DNA of 37,250 bases from DAOTVS01 sp034436375 (GTDB taxonomy: Bacteria; Chloroflexota; Anaerolineae; SpSt-313), in assembly GCA_034436375.1 (NCBI GenBank), contig DAOTVS010000226.1, forward strand, positions 1 to 37,250, written 5' to 3'. A program made the position numbers and the translations under genes. How positions within the stretch are numbered: position 1 is the first letter of the stretch; the number at the start of each line of letters is the position of its first letter. This document shows positions 22,834 to 31,018 of this stretch, piece by piece. Below the pieces are notes generated by a model that saw only the letters and a program-made list of their open reading frames with translations, was not told where the DNA came from and made no database searches.

Positions 22834-23352
22834 TCAGGACAGCAACTCACGTAGGGCAGCCCAACGTGGGTCTTCGGAAGTGTCCTGGCAACCGCATGGC
22901 CCCTCATTGAGGTTATGGCCACAGATGGGGCAGAGGCCTGCGCAAGCCTCATCGCAGAGCGGATACTGCTCGCGAGCCAGGATAATGTATTGGCGCACCA
23001 CTTCGGTCAGATCGAGGATGTGGTGCTCATCGATGAGCAATGCTTCTTCCTCGTTCCCGGTCGGCAAATGCACGCCGGTGGTGACGTCGATAGTCGGAAC
23101 GAACTCTTCCTCGATCGTGAACTCCACTGGGCTGGCAAACGCTTGCAAGCAACGCCGGCATTCGATGCTGACCACGGTGTGCATCTCACCGGTCGCCAGC
23201 ACTCCGTTGGCCGTCCGTGTCAGCTTGAGCTTGCCGGCCAGCGGTTCAGTAGCCTCGATCTCCTCGTCAATCGAGCCGATATCCTCCGACAACTCATACT
23301 CGCGGCGCGTCCCGACTGGCGCCTTGAGTAATTGCGCAACGTTGAACTTCAT
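22834..23352 (-). CDS. YceD/DUF177 family protein
   Basis: A 172-residue protein with YELSEDIGSIDEEIEA, a central CRRC (SIECRRCLQAF), the typical DLTEVVRQYIILAREQYPLC and a Cys-rich end (CAGLCPICGHNLNEGPCGC) that probably binds zinc. YceD proteins are encoded next to rpmF and have been linked to 23S rRNA and ribosome assembly. The ATG at 23352 follows GAGGT; upstream sequence to 23610 in frame lacks similarity. Confidence 0.88.
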   Translation of the reverse strand: MKFNVAQLLKAPVGTRREYELSEDIGSIDEEIEATEPLAGKLKLTRTANGVLATGEMHTVVSIECRRCLQAFASPVEFTIEEEFVPTIDVTTGVHLPTGNEEEALLIDEHHILDLTEVVRQYIILAREQYPLCDEACAGLCPICGHNLNEGPCGCQDTSEDPRWAALRELLS

Positions 23353-23434
23353 CACATGTACCTCGATGGCACTGCCGCCCAGGGTTGACCTGGCGGGCAG
23401 TCGCCCATGATTATAGACAACAGATGGCTCGGTG

Positions 23435-23956
23435 TCAAAGAGCCGCGCGCTCATTCTCGTTGCTGCGAGGTTGGCTGGGGGGCGAGGGCGGCGCCGGGCT
23501 GCCTGGCCTGGCATTGCGCCCTTGTAGCGCAGCGAGCCCATTGGCGATTGTGCGCTGCAGGCCACTGATTTCCTCGCTGAGGCGCACCAGCACCTGGGCG
23601 GCGTAATCATCGGCTCCCTGCCGGATGACCAACGCCTGCCGCTGGGCTTCGTCGAGGATGCGCTGGGCCTGTTGCTCGGCCTGGGCGCGCAGCACGTGCT
23701 CGGAGAGCAGACGGGCCGCGTCCTCTCGTGCCCGCGAGATGATTTGTGCCGCCTCTTCCTGTGCCAGCGCGATGGCTTTGTCTCGCTCTTCTATTTCTTG
23801 CTGGGCCTGCTTGATCTCCTCGGGGATCGACATCCGCATCTGATCGAGGATATCGAGAGCCCGGCCCTCATCGATCAATATCGTTGACGAGAAAGGAAGG
23901 CGGCGCCCTTTGGCAATGAGTGTCTCAAGTCTATCTACAAGCAGCAGGATATCGAT
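23435..23956 (-). CDS. coiled-coil protein of unknown function, probable ATC start
   Basis: A 173-residue alanine- and glutamate-rich protein with a long central coiled coil (EEIKQAQQEIEERDKAI to QAQRILDEAQRQALVI) and a proline-rich tail. The only conventional in-frame start, TTG at 23878, would remove IDILLLVDRLETLIAKGR and the following residues up to the ILIDEG segment, which read like the conserved opening (MDIL...VDRLE) I remember in Anaerolineae proteins. The frame remains open upstream without ATG, GTG or TTG; an ATC at 23956 preceded by AGGGGGTG seven bases upstream fits initiation. It lies between recG and yceD. The role is unknown; it resembles DivIVA- or ATPase-stalk-like coiled coils only in composition. 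Confidence 0.7.
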   Translation of the reverse strand: MDILLLVDRLETLIAKGRRLPFSSTILIDEGRALDILDQMRMSIPEEIKQAQQEIEERDKAIALAQEEAAQIISRAREDAARLLSEHVLRAQAEQQAQRILDEAQRQALVIRQGADDYAAQVLVRLSEEISGLQRTIANGLAALQGRNARPGSPAPPSPPSQPRSNENERAAL

Positions 23957-24270
23957 GGCTGCACCCCCTTGCGCCCAGACCCTATGGCCTGGGTGCGAAC
24001 GCGAACCTATGAGCCCTGTTCACCTTCAGCCCCATGGGGCTCATATGGGCGCACCCTTTCCCTAATACTGCAACCGCACTTGATCCAGCCGGCTCCCGGT
24101 AACAGCCGGCAAAGGTGTTGTGCGCCTGCCCGGCTCTGACCCATTCGGGGGGATGGGCGTTGCATGTAGCGCCATCTGCACCACAGGTTTTGCCAGGCAC
24201 AAGTGCTCATAGCCGCTCTGCCCGGCAAAATAAGCCGGGCGCGAGGCTTCCAGGCGCGCGGAGGCCTCTC
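23957..24270. other. non-coding, palindrome-rich gap after recG
   Basis: No gene is visible in these 314 bases. They hold several inverted repeats: GGGTGCG (23991-23997) with CGCACCC (24050-24056), enclosing TATGAGCCC (24008-24016) with GGGCTCATA (24037-24045); GCGCCCAG (23971-23978) with CTGGGTGC (23989-23996), which competes with the first; and GCCCGGC/GCCGGGC at 24220-24240 with an AAAATAA loop just after the recG stop, possibly a weak terminator. I see no clear promoter. Confidence 0.5.
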
Positions 24271-26805
24271 TCAATTCGGCTCGGCCTGTTCATGCCAAAA
24301 GTCGAGCACGCGTTGCCGCAGCAGGCGATGGGCCGGCTGGGCCAGCTCCGGGTCGACCTGGAATAGCTGTTGCGCAGCGCGTCGGGCCTGCTCCAGGATA
24401 TGGGTATCGGACAGGGTAGCCACCTTGAGGCTGGGCAGGCCACTCTGGCGCGTGCCGAAAAACTCCCCTGGGCCGCGGAGGCGCATATCCTCTTCTGCCA
24501 GGGCAAAACCATCCTGCGTGCGCTCCACAATGCGCAGCCGGTTCAACGCCTCATCCTCTGCCGAGTCGGAGAGGAGGATGCAATACGATTGGGCATCACC
24601 GCGCCCCACACGCCCACGGAACTGATGGAGCTGGGCAAGGCCGAAGCGATTGGCTCCCTCGATCATCATTACAGTGGCGTTGGGTATGTCGATGCCGACC
24701 TCCACCACGGCTGTCGAAACCAGGATATCGTACTCCTGATTGCGGAAAGCGGTCATGATGGCTTCCTTTTCGTCGGCCTTCATGCGGCCATGCAGCAGCG
24801 CCAGGCGCAGGTCGGGAAAGATATCCTCACGCAGGCGCTCATATTCCTCGCTGGCGGCTCTGGCCTCCGTCTTTTCCGACTCATCGATGAGTGGGCAGAT
24901 AACAAAAGCCTGGTGCCCCTGCTCGACCTGCGTGCGCACAAAGCGATAGGCGCGCTCCCGCTCGCGCGGAGAGATCAGGTGTGTGATGACCTGTTGACGG
25001 TTGGGCGGCATCTCATCAATGATCGAGACGTCAAGGTCGCCATAGATTGTCAGCGCCAGTGTGCGCGGAATGGGCGTAGCGCTCATGACGAGCATATGCG
25101 GTATCTGCTCTCCCTCGCCCTTTTGGCGGAGGTTCGAGCGCTGCTCTACGCCAAACCGGTGTTGTTCGTCAATGACCACAAGGCCCAGGCGCGAGAACTG
25201 TACATCATCCTGGATGAGGGCATGGGTGCCGACGGCGATGTTGATCTGCCCGCTGGCGATCGCGGCGCGCACATCGGCCTTTTCTCGCGCCCGCAGGCTG
25301 CCCGTCAGGAGCGCGATCCGCACCGGTTCCTCGGGCTGACCATTGCGACTGGGAATCGCCAGATCGCCGATCAGGCGGCAAAGGGTCTCGAAATGCTGTT
25401 CGGCCAGGATCTCGGTGGGCGCCATGATGGCAGCCTGAAAGCCCTCTGCTACGGCCTGCAGCATAGCGGCCAGGGCAACAACCGTTTTCCCCGAGCCCAC
25501 ATCGCCTTGCAGCAAGCGGCTCATGGGCGTATTGCTTGCCATGTCGGCACGGATCTGGCCCAAGACGCGCTGCTGGGCAGCCGTGAGCTGGAAAGGCAGC
25601 CGCTTCAGCAAGTCATCGGCCAGGCCGCTGGCTGCCAGGGGGCTGGCGGTGCGGCTGCGCCACGCCTGGCGCTTACGCAGCACGCCGAGCTGGATCAGGA
25701 AAAGCTCCTCGAAGCAGAGGCGGCGCCTGGCCTGCTCGAGGGCCTCGCGGTCGCGAGGGAAATGCACCGAGCGCAGGGCCGTGGCCAGGTCGGGCAGGTG
25801 TTCCTGGGCGCGCACAGACGCCGGTATAGGGTCAGCGAGCTGGCTCGCGAAGCTATCGAGGGTCGACTTGATCAGGCGCCGCAACCAGCGACCGGTAATG
25901 CCTTCTGTCAGTGGATACACGGGCACCAGGCGCCCTGTACTGAGCTGCTCGCGCTCCAGGGGTTCCCAAGCCGGGGATTGGAAAGTGAGCCGGCCCAGGT
26001 ACTCATCGACCCTGCCGCTGATCACAATCTCGCGCCCCGGGCGCAGACGAGTGGCCAGGAAAGGCTGGTTGAACCAGGTCACTTCGATCATCCCGCTCGA
26101 ATCTGCAACGATGCAGGTGGTCACATGCAAACCAGAGCGCGTCTGTTTGGTTTTGCTGTCCCAGACAGTGCCGATGATCGTGACTTCTTCCCCATACTGA
26201 AGCTGGTCGATCTGCTTGAGGGCCGAGTAATCCTCGTAGCGGCGCGGCAGCAGAAATAGCAGGTCACGAATGGTGGAAACGCCCAGATGCTCGAGGCGTT
26301 TGGCATAAGTCGTCGAAACGCCATGCAAGGTGGTGACGGGCCGCTCCAAGTCCTGCACCTGGACAGTTGTGCGGCTGCGCGCCGGCGATGGCGCCGGTTG
26401 GCGAAGCGGCGGCTCCTCCGGCGGGCGCTGCGTTGCCGGCAACGCTGTTGGGGCTGGGGCAGGTCGTTCCCCTGCTACGGCCTCGGTGGGCTGATCTGGC
26501 ACGGCTGCCATAGCGGGCTGCTGTTGAGCAGCGTTATCGCAGAGGGCCTGTGCTGCTTCGAGGGCGGCCAGGGCCTCGTCGACCGTCTGTATGCGCGTCT
26601 GCCGGTCGCGCTGACCATAGCGCTCCAACAAGAGAATGACATTGCGCACGGCCTGTGTCAGCTCGGGAGTCCGCGCGCCCTCTTGAGCTTCTTTGATCCA
26701 GTAAGGCAGGAACTTGCCGAGACCGCCAATGACCACACGGTCAGGGCAGCCCTGCTCGCGTTCCATTGTGAGGATGCGCGCAAGTTTCTCAAAGGTAGAT
26801 CTCAT
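24271..26805 (-). CDS. recG: ATP-dependent DNA helicase RecG
   Basis: An 844-residue helicase that remodels stalled replication forks and Holliday junctions. The N-terminal 92 residues are an extra domain seen in some phyla, then a proline-rich linker (about 93-145), the wedge/OB domain (YEDYSALKQIDQLQYGEEVTI and later), and the helicase core with Walker A GDVGSGKT (434-441), APTEILAEQHF, VGTHALIQ, the DEQH box (546-549) in VIDEQHRFGVEQR, MSATPIPRTLALT and the final NRFGLAQLHQFRGRVGRG. It begins 36 bases after the second FakB-like gene. The antisense open frame of 629 codons on the plus strand is a shadow. Confidence 0.96.
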   Translation of the reverse strand: MRSTFEKLARILTMEREQGCPDRVVIGGLGKFLPYWIKEAQEGARTPELTQAVRNVILLLERYGQRDRQTRIQTVDEALAALEAAQALCDNAAQQQPAMAAVPDQPTEAVAGERPAPAPTALPATQRPPEEPPLRQPAPSPARSRTTVQVQDLERPVTTLHGVSTTYAKRLEHLGVSTIRDLLFLLPRRYEDYSALKQIDQLQYGEEVTIIGTVWDSKTKQTRSGLHVTTCIVADSSGMIEVTWFNQPFLATRLRPGREIVISGRVDEYLGRLTFQSPAWEPLEREQLSTGRLVPVYPLTEGITGRWLRRLIKSTLDSFASQLADPIPASVRAQEHLPDLATALRSVHFPRDREALEQARRRLCFEELFLIQLGVLRKRQAWRSRTASPLAASGLADDLLKRLPFQLTAAQQRVLGQIRADMASNTPMSRLLQGDVGSGKTVVALAAMLQAVAEGFQAAIMAPTEILAEQHFETLCRLIGDLAIPSRNGQPEEPVRIALLTGSLRAREKADVRAAIASGQINIAVGTHALIQDDVQFSRLGLVVIDEQHRFGVEQRSNLRQKGEGEQIPHMLVMSATPIPRTLALTIYGDLDVSIIDEMPPNRQQVITHLISPRERERAYRFVRTQVEQGHQAFVICPLIDESEKTEARAASEEYERLREDIFPDLRLALLHGRMKADEKEAIMTAFRNQEYDILVSTAVVEVGIDIPNATVMMIEGANRFGLAQLHQFRGRVGRGDAQSYCILLSDSAEDEALNRLRIVERTQDGFALAEEDMRLRGPGEFFGTRQSGLPSLKVATLSDTHILEQARRAAQQLFQVDPELAQPAHRLLRQRVLDFWHEQAEPN

Positions 26806-26841
26806 GGACCTGTAATCCTTGCCATTTCACAACAGCAATGC

Positions 26842-27690
26842 TCATCTTGCGCCGGCGAGCAGGCACGCCACGCCTACGGCGCCGACACCGGCGTGAGCAG
26901 CGACGGTAACGCCCGCTTCCCCGATGAGAATGCGCTCCCTTGGGAAGAATGCGCCCATGCGATCTGCCAACGCGACGGCGCTTTCTGCGGCATCGGTGTG
27001 CAATACCGCTAGCCGCAGGAACTGGCCCGCCGCGGCCGCCAGCGCCGCCACGCGCTCGATGCCCCGAGACCAGGAGTGCACTTTTTCGAGCAGGCGCACC
27101 TGCCCCTCTTGTACCAGCACAATGGGCTTGATAGCGAGCAGGTTGCCGAGCAGACTCGAGGCCCAGCTCACTCGCCCGCCGCGATGCAGGTAGCGCAGGT
27201 CGTCGATCACGGCCAGCAAGCGCAACTGCGGCGCCTGTCGCCGGGCTTCGCGTACGATCTCGGCGGCTGTGCGGCCCTGCTGCGCGGCCTCGGCAGCCTG
27301 TATCGCCAGCCAACCGGTGCACATGCTGGCCTGCCCGGAATCCACTACCGTGATGCGGCTGGAATCCACCTCTTGCGCACCGAGGCAGGCTGTGCTGTAG
27401 AGCCCGCTCAGGCTGGATCCAAGGTGAACAGCGACCAACGGGCGGCCATCGGCCAAGAGGCGCCGATAAGTGTCGGCAAAGATGCCCACCGGAGGCTGCG
27501 ATGTCGTGAGGGCCCCGCCTCGGCGCATGTGCTGGTACAATTGGGGACGGGTGATATCGACGCCATCCAGATAAGTCCGGCCACCCATTTGAATCTGACA
27601 CGGAATGACCGTGATGTCAAGACGGCGCGCCACCTCGGGCGGCAGGTCCGCCGTGCTATCGGTCACGATATGGGGAACCTCAACAGTCAT
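26842..27690 (-). CDS. DegV/FakB family fatty-acid-binding protein (second copy)
   Basis: A 282-residue DegV-fold protein. It shows IVTDSTADLPPE at the start, TSQPPVG, HLGSSLSGLYSTA and the basic LRYLHRGGRVSWASSLLG motif, as in FakB proteins that bind a fatty acid and present it to the kinase FakA for phosphorylation. Its ATG overlaps the stop of the first copy by ATGA, so the two are translationally coupled, and both follow fakA. Two FakB proteins usually differ in preference for saturated or unsaturated chains, but specificity cannot be read here. Confidence 0.88.
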   Translation of the reverse strand: MTVEVPHIVTDSTADLPPEVARRLDITVIPCQIQMGGRTYLDGVDITRPQLYQHMRRGGALTTSQPPVGIFADTYRRLLADGRPLVAVHLGSSLSGLYSTACLGAQEVDSSRITVVDSGQASMCTGWLAIQAAEAAQQGRTAAEIVREARRQAPQLRLLAVIDDLRYLHRGGRVSWASSLLGNLLAIKPIVLVQEGQVRLLEKVHSWSRGIERVAALAAAAGQFLRLAVLHTDAAESAVALADRMGAFFPRERILIGEAGVTVAAHAGVGAVGVACLLAGAR

Positions 27691-28532
27691 CGCAGTCCCT
27701 CGTACACGGCCACGCCGAGGGCCTCGGTGCCGATGTGGGCGGCGACGGAAGGTGGGTAGGACCTCGTCTCTACAGCCTGTTCGGGCATCTCCTCGTTGAG
27801 CATCGTGGCCAGTTCCAGGGCCTCGGGCAACGGTCTACCCTGCAGGATGGTAATGCGCTCGAGCCGCGAGAATTCGGACACAAACTCAAAGAGCCGGTCG
27901 ACAGGCCGCCCACGCGAGCGGGAGCGTTCGAGGGCCACGATCTCGCCTTCCTCAATCATCAGAAGCGGCTTTGCGGCTGGCGGCGTGGCGGTCACAGCCG
28001 CCGTGCGGCGGATCAGGCCGCCCCCCTGGATCACCTCCATAGACTCGGCAAAGAACGCCAGATAAAGATGCGGCATCATGGCGCGCAACAGGCGGACAAT
28101 CTCAGCCGAATCTACCCCTGCTGCGGCGGCCTCAGCAGCGGCTGTGGCCAGCCAGGCGAGCGGCGTGGCCGTCATGCGCGAATCGATGACCGTGATGCGG
28201 GTCCGCCCCAGGTAAGACTGGGCGGCCTGGCGCGCTACGCTGGTCAGCCCGCTCAGGCGCGAGGACACGTGGATAGCCACAATCTCGTCCGAGTTTGCGC
28301 CGAGCGCACGGAAAGCGTCGTGGAACTGGCGCACGGTTGGCGGCGCAGTGCGCAGAGTCTTGGCGCCCTCCGCAATCTGTTGGTAGAACTCTTGCGCCGA
28401 CAGATCGACTCCCTCACGGAAAGAATGCCCATCCAACTGGATGTTGACAGGAACTATGGCGATGCCCAGCGGACTGGCCTCCCCGGGAGTCAGCCCCGAA
28501 GTGCTATCGGTCAAGATGCTGGTGCGCGCCAT
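27687..28532 (-). CDS. DegV/FakB family fatty-acid-binding protein (first copy)
   Basis: A 281-residue DegV-fold protein with SILTDSTSGLTPGEA, LRTAPPTVRQF, HVSSRLSGLTSVARQAA and MEVIQGGGLIRRTAAV in place of the usual LkyLkrGGR motif. The QPP/TSQ segment reads TAPP, so it diverges from its neighbour at the ligand-covering loop. The ATG at 28532 has AAGGAG upstream; a TTG at 28538 is too close to it. It follows fakA by about 35 bases and is coupled to the second copy. Confidence 0.87.
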   Translation of the reverse strand: MARTSILTDSTSGLTPGEASPLGIAIVPVNIQLDGHSFREGVDLSAQEFYQQIAEGAKTLRTAPPTVRQFHDAFRALGANSDEIVAIHVSSRLSGLTSVARQAAQSYLGRTRITVIDSRMTATPLAWLATAAAEAAAAGVDSAEIVRLLRAMMPHLYLAFFAESMEVIQGGGLIRRTAAVTATPPAAKPLLMIEEGEIVALERSRSRGRPVDRLFEFVSEFSRLERITILQGRPLPEALELATMLNEEMPEQAVETRSYPPSVAAHIGTEALGVAVYEGLR

Positions 28533-28567
28533 TTCCAAAACTCTCCTTTAGCCCCATGATGCCATGC

Positions 28568-30139
28568 CTACTCTGCCGACAGGATGAATCGATAGTGGGG
28601 TTGGCCACCATCGATGAGCTCGATATCCTGGGCCGGGAAGCATTGCTTCACGCATTCGGCAAAGGCATCTGCCTCGGGCTTGTTTGTGTTCGCGCCATAG
28701 TAGATGGTGATAATCTCCATCCGCTCGGCATGAATTTGCTGAAGGATACGGGTAGTCACCTGGCAGCAATCGCTGCCGACAGCCACCAGTTCGTCGTTAA
28801 GCAGGCCAATGATCTGGCCCTCGGTGACCTCGATGCCGTTTACTTTGGCCGACCGCACAGCGGTGGTGATCTCGATCGTCTGCACGGCCTTGGCGGCATC
28901 TTCCATGGCCTCGACATTAGCGGCCAGGTCGGCCTGATAATTCAAAGCCAGAAGAGCGCTGATGCCCTGTGGGATGGTCTTGGTGGGGACGATGGCCACT
29001 TCTCTATCCGACAGGCTCTTGGCCTGTTGGGCCGTCAGCACTACATTTGAGTTGTTAGGCAGGATGATAACCTGCTGATTGGGCAGCCGGTTGATGGCGC
29101 TGAGCAGCTCCTCGGTGCTTGGGTTCATCGTCTGCCCGCCGGCCACCACAGCATTCACGCCCAGGCTCTCAAACACGCGCTGTAACCCCTGCCCTGGGAC
29201 GACAGCTACGATGGCGATGCTGGAGTTTGCTTCCGGGGCTGGTTTTGCGCTTGGCTGTTGCCTGGCTACAAAGGCATCATGCTGCAGTTGCATGTTCTCC
29301 ACGACCACGTCTTGCAGGACCGACATACTGGCGCCATAATCGATAATTGCGCCGGGGCGCTCGGCGTGAATGTGCACTTTGACGGTCTGCTCATCGCCAA
29401 CGACCAGGACGGAATCACCCATGGTCGAGAGCGTTCCTCGGATCGCCTCCACATTCAGGCCCTGACCCCGCATGATAAATTGGATATCATAGCCGTATTC
29501 GCCGTCTGGCGCATGTACGTGAGCGGTCTGCACAGTTTCTGTCGCTCCCTCCGAGACAGATTCGCCCCGCAGGTAGCGCTGTATTCCCTGCAAGAGGAAT
29601 ACCAGCCCCTGTCCGCCCGAGTCTACCACGCCCGCCTCACGCAGCACAGGCAGCAGACTGGGCGTATGGGCGAGGGACCGTTCCGCCCCTTCCGTGGCCC
29701 GATCGAGCACCGATTCGATCGTGGCGCCATCCTGGCTTGCCCCCTGAGCGGCTGCCTCGGCGGCCTCGCGGATCACGGTAAGGATGGTGCCCTCAACGGG
29801 CCGGATAACGCCTTTGTAGGCCGTGGCAGCCCCTTCTTTGAGCGCTGCCGCCAGGTCAGCGCCGCCAAAGCTGTCTTTCCTATCCAGAGCACGTGCAATG
29901 CCACGCAGAATCTGAGACAGGATGACTCCCGAATTGCCGCGAGCGCCCATCAGGGCGCCATGGGCCAATGCCTGGCAAACCACGCCCGCCGAGTCGCTGT
30001 CGACTCGGGCCATCTCATTCAGAGCGGCCTGAGCCGTCAGGTGCATATTGGTGCCCGTGTCGCCATCGGGCACCGGGTACACATTCAGCGAGTTGACCAG
30101 GTCCACGTGGGCTTGCAGCCACTGTGCAGCGGCCTGCAT
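28568..30139 (-). CDS. fakA: fatty acid kinase catalytic subunit FakA (DhaL/YloV-like)
   Basis: The enzyme phosphorylates fatty acids held by FakB, feeding exogenous or recycled acids into phospholipid synthesis. The DhaL domain has the metal-binding NVYPVPDGDTGTNM (near residues 19-32) and GALMGARGNSGVILSQ; a middle domain (GYDIQFIMRGQG) and a C-terminal DegV-like lobe (VPGQGLQRVFESLG, IILPNNSNV, DRIEVAIVPTKTIPQG-like segments) follow. I give the ATG at 30139, but it has a poorly spaced ribosome site (GGGAGG two bases away) and lacks the usual N-terminal helix; see 30140-30213. Its neighbours asp23-like and recG match the Bacillus yloU-yloV-recG order. Confidence 0.9.
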   Translation of the reverse strand: MQAAAQWLQAHVDLVNSLNVYPVPDGDTGTNMHLTAQAALNEMARVDSDSAGVVCQALAHGALMGARGNSGVILSQILRGIARALDRKDSFGGADLAAALKEGAATAYKGVIRPVEGTILTVIREAAEAAAQGASQDGATIESVLDRATEGAERSLAHTPSLLPVLREAGVVDSGGQGLVFLLQGIQRYLRGESVSEGATETVQTAHVHAPDGEYGYDIQFIMRGQGLNVEAIRGTLSTMGDSVLVVGDEQTVKVHIHAERPGAIIDYGASMSVLQDVVVENMQLQHDAFVARQQPSAKPAPEANSSIAIVAVVPGQGLQRVFESLGVNAVVAGGQTMNPSTEELLSAINRLPNQQVIILPNNSNVVLTAQQAKSLSDREVAIVPTKTIPQGISALLALNYQADLAANVEAMEDAAKAVQTIEITTAVRSAKVNGIEVTEGQIIGLLNDELVAVGSDCCQVTTRILQQIHAERMEIITIYYGANTNKPEADAFAECVKQCFPAQDIELIDGGQPHYRFILSAE

Positions 30140-30213
30140 AGCCTCCCTGACCCCCCGTCCAGTACAACGTTGGGAGCCTGGGGCGTGATGGCCGTCGCGT
30201 CGATCGTGATCAT
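30140..30213 (-). pseudogene. out-of-frame N-terminal piece of fakA
   Basis: Reading from an ATG at 30213 gives MITIDATAITPQAPNVVLDG, the sort of segment expected just before the FakA domain start (VREAMQAAAQWLQ). The two are in different frames, and the switch falls at the six-G run at 30151-30156; a seventh G would give LDGGGVREAM in one frame. I see no good ribosome site before 30213. This may be a sequencing error, a mutation, or programmed slippage. Confidence 0.55.
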
Positions 30214-30284
30214 AGGGGCCGGGTGGTATCTGTTCCAACGCCAATCCTTGGGTTACCTCCTGGGCTGCATCTTCTGGGTCCCGG

Positions 30285-30641
30285 TCACGTGTTCGAAACC
30301 CGCAGGTCCTGAACATGCACATTCACCTGCTTGATCGGCATGCCCAGGGCCCGCTCGAGCCCGAACTTGACCGTTTCCATGATATTGTGGGCCACTTCGG
30401 AAACGCGGGTACCATACTCGACGACCACATAGAGGTCGACGATGATCCCGCCTTCATGCAAGCGCACCTCGACACCACGATGCACGGCCTCACGCTGCAG
30501 GATTTCAACCAGGCCGTCGCGCAGTGTGCCTGCCGCAGCCATGCCCACGACACCGTAGCAGCTGAGGACCGCTTCGCTGGCCAGACTGGCCACTGCGAGC
30601 GGCGAGACCTCTATCTTTCCCAAATATGTCTCGGTTGCCAT
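30285..30641 (-). CDS. Asp23/Gls24 family protein (second copy), YloU-like
   Basis: A 118-residue protein with YLGKIEVSPLAVASLASEAVL at the start, GGIIVDLYVVVEYGTRVSEVAHN in the middle and IKQVNVHVQDLRV at the end, all typical of Asp23/Gls24. The ATG at 30641 follows GAGGTG. It precedes fakA and is divergent from rpmB, the position of yloU in Bacillus. The first copy at 20247 differs in sequence but has the same length and layout. Confidence 0.9.
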   Translation of the reverse strand: MATETYLGKIEVSPLAVASLASEAVLSCYGVVGMAAAGTLRDGLVEILQREAVHRGVEVRLHEGGIIVDLYVVVEYGTRVSEVAHNIMETVKFGLERALGMPIKQVNVHVQDLRVSNT

Positions 30642-30670
30642 CAGTTCACCTCATCGCTGTGGCATGTCGT

Positions 30671-30699
30671 TTGCAGAAAACGGCCATCCATAGTACAAT
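30671..30699 (+). promoter_or_regulatory. sigma70-type promoter for rpmB
   Basis: TTGCAG (30671-30676), a 17-base spacer and TACAAT (30694-30699) lie 83 bases before the rpmB start in the 140-base divergent gap. I could not find an equally good promoter for the asp23-like gene on the other strand. Confidence 0.6.
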
Positions 30700-30781
30700 T
30701 TACCTCTATGTAATTGGCGTGCCGCTCCAAGCGGTGCGGGAAACCAGCGGTCCCATCAGCAATTGCAAGGGGGTGAACGGC

Positions 30782-30967
30782 ATGGCTGGCCGATGCGATA
30801 TTTGCGGCAAGGGCCCACAGTTCGGCAACAACGTTAGCTTCTCTCAGCGGCACACGCGCCGGCGCTGGATGCCCAACGTGCAGCAGGTTACAATCCGCCG
30901 GGGTGGGCGCGCAGTGCGGGTCAACGTGTGCACCCGGTGCCTGCGCACGCTCAACAAGAGCGCCTGA
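30782..30967 (+). CDS. rpmB: 50S ribosomal protein L28
   Basis: A 61-residue ribosomal protein with CDICGKGPQFGNNVSFSQ, HTRRRWMPNVQ and a second cysteine pair CTRC, so it is the zinc-binding form. The ATG at 30782 follows AAGGGGGTGA. It is one of the few plus-strand genes, divergent from the asp23-like/fakA series, and ends in a hairpin terminator. Confidence 0.97.
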   Translation: MAGRCDICGKGPQFGNNVSFSQRHTRRRWMPNVQQVTIRRGGRAVRVNVCTRCLRTLNKSA

Positions 30968-30986
30968 GCGCTCAACCGGTCGCCAC

Positions 30987-31018
30987 GAGACCAGCTTCAA
31001 TTTCCTGGAGCTGGTCTC
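30987..31018 (+). terminator. hairpin terminator between rpmB and rpe
   Basis: A perfect 10-bp stem GAGACCAGCT/AGCTGGTCTC with a 12-base loop is followed by ATTCATTTTC on the plus strand, 20 bases after the rpmB stop. It overlaps the rpe stop codon, so it may serve both convergent genes. Confidence 0.75.

Noticed and set aside
24370..26259. 629-codon open frame on the plus strand
   Set aside because: It is antisense to recG, whose motifs are complete; the translation has no family resemblance and reflects high GC content.
27760..27780. GTAGAGACGAGGTCCTAC inside the first fakB gene as another copy of the palindrome family
   Set aside because: The arms match poorly, and the protein aligns with its paralogue without an insertion, so it is probably chance.
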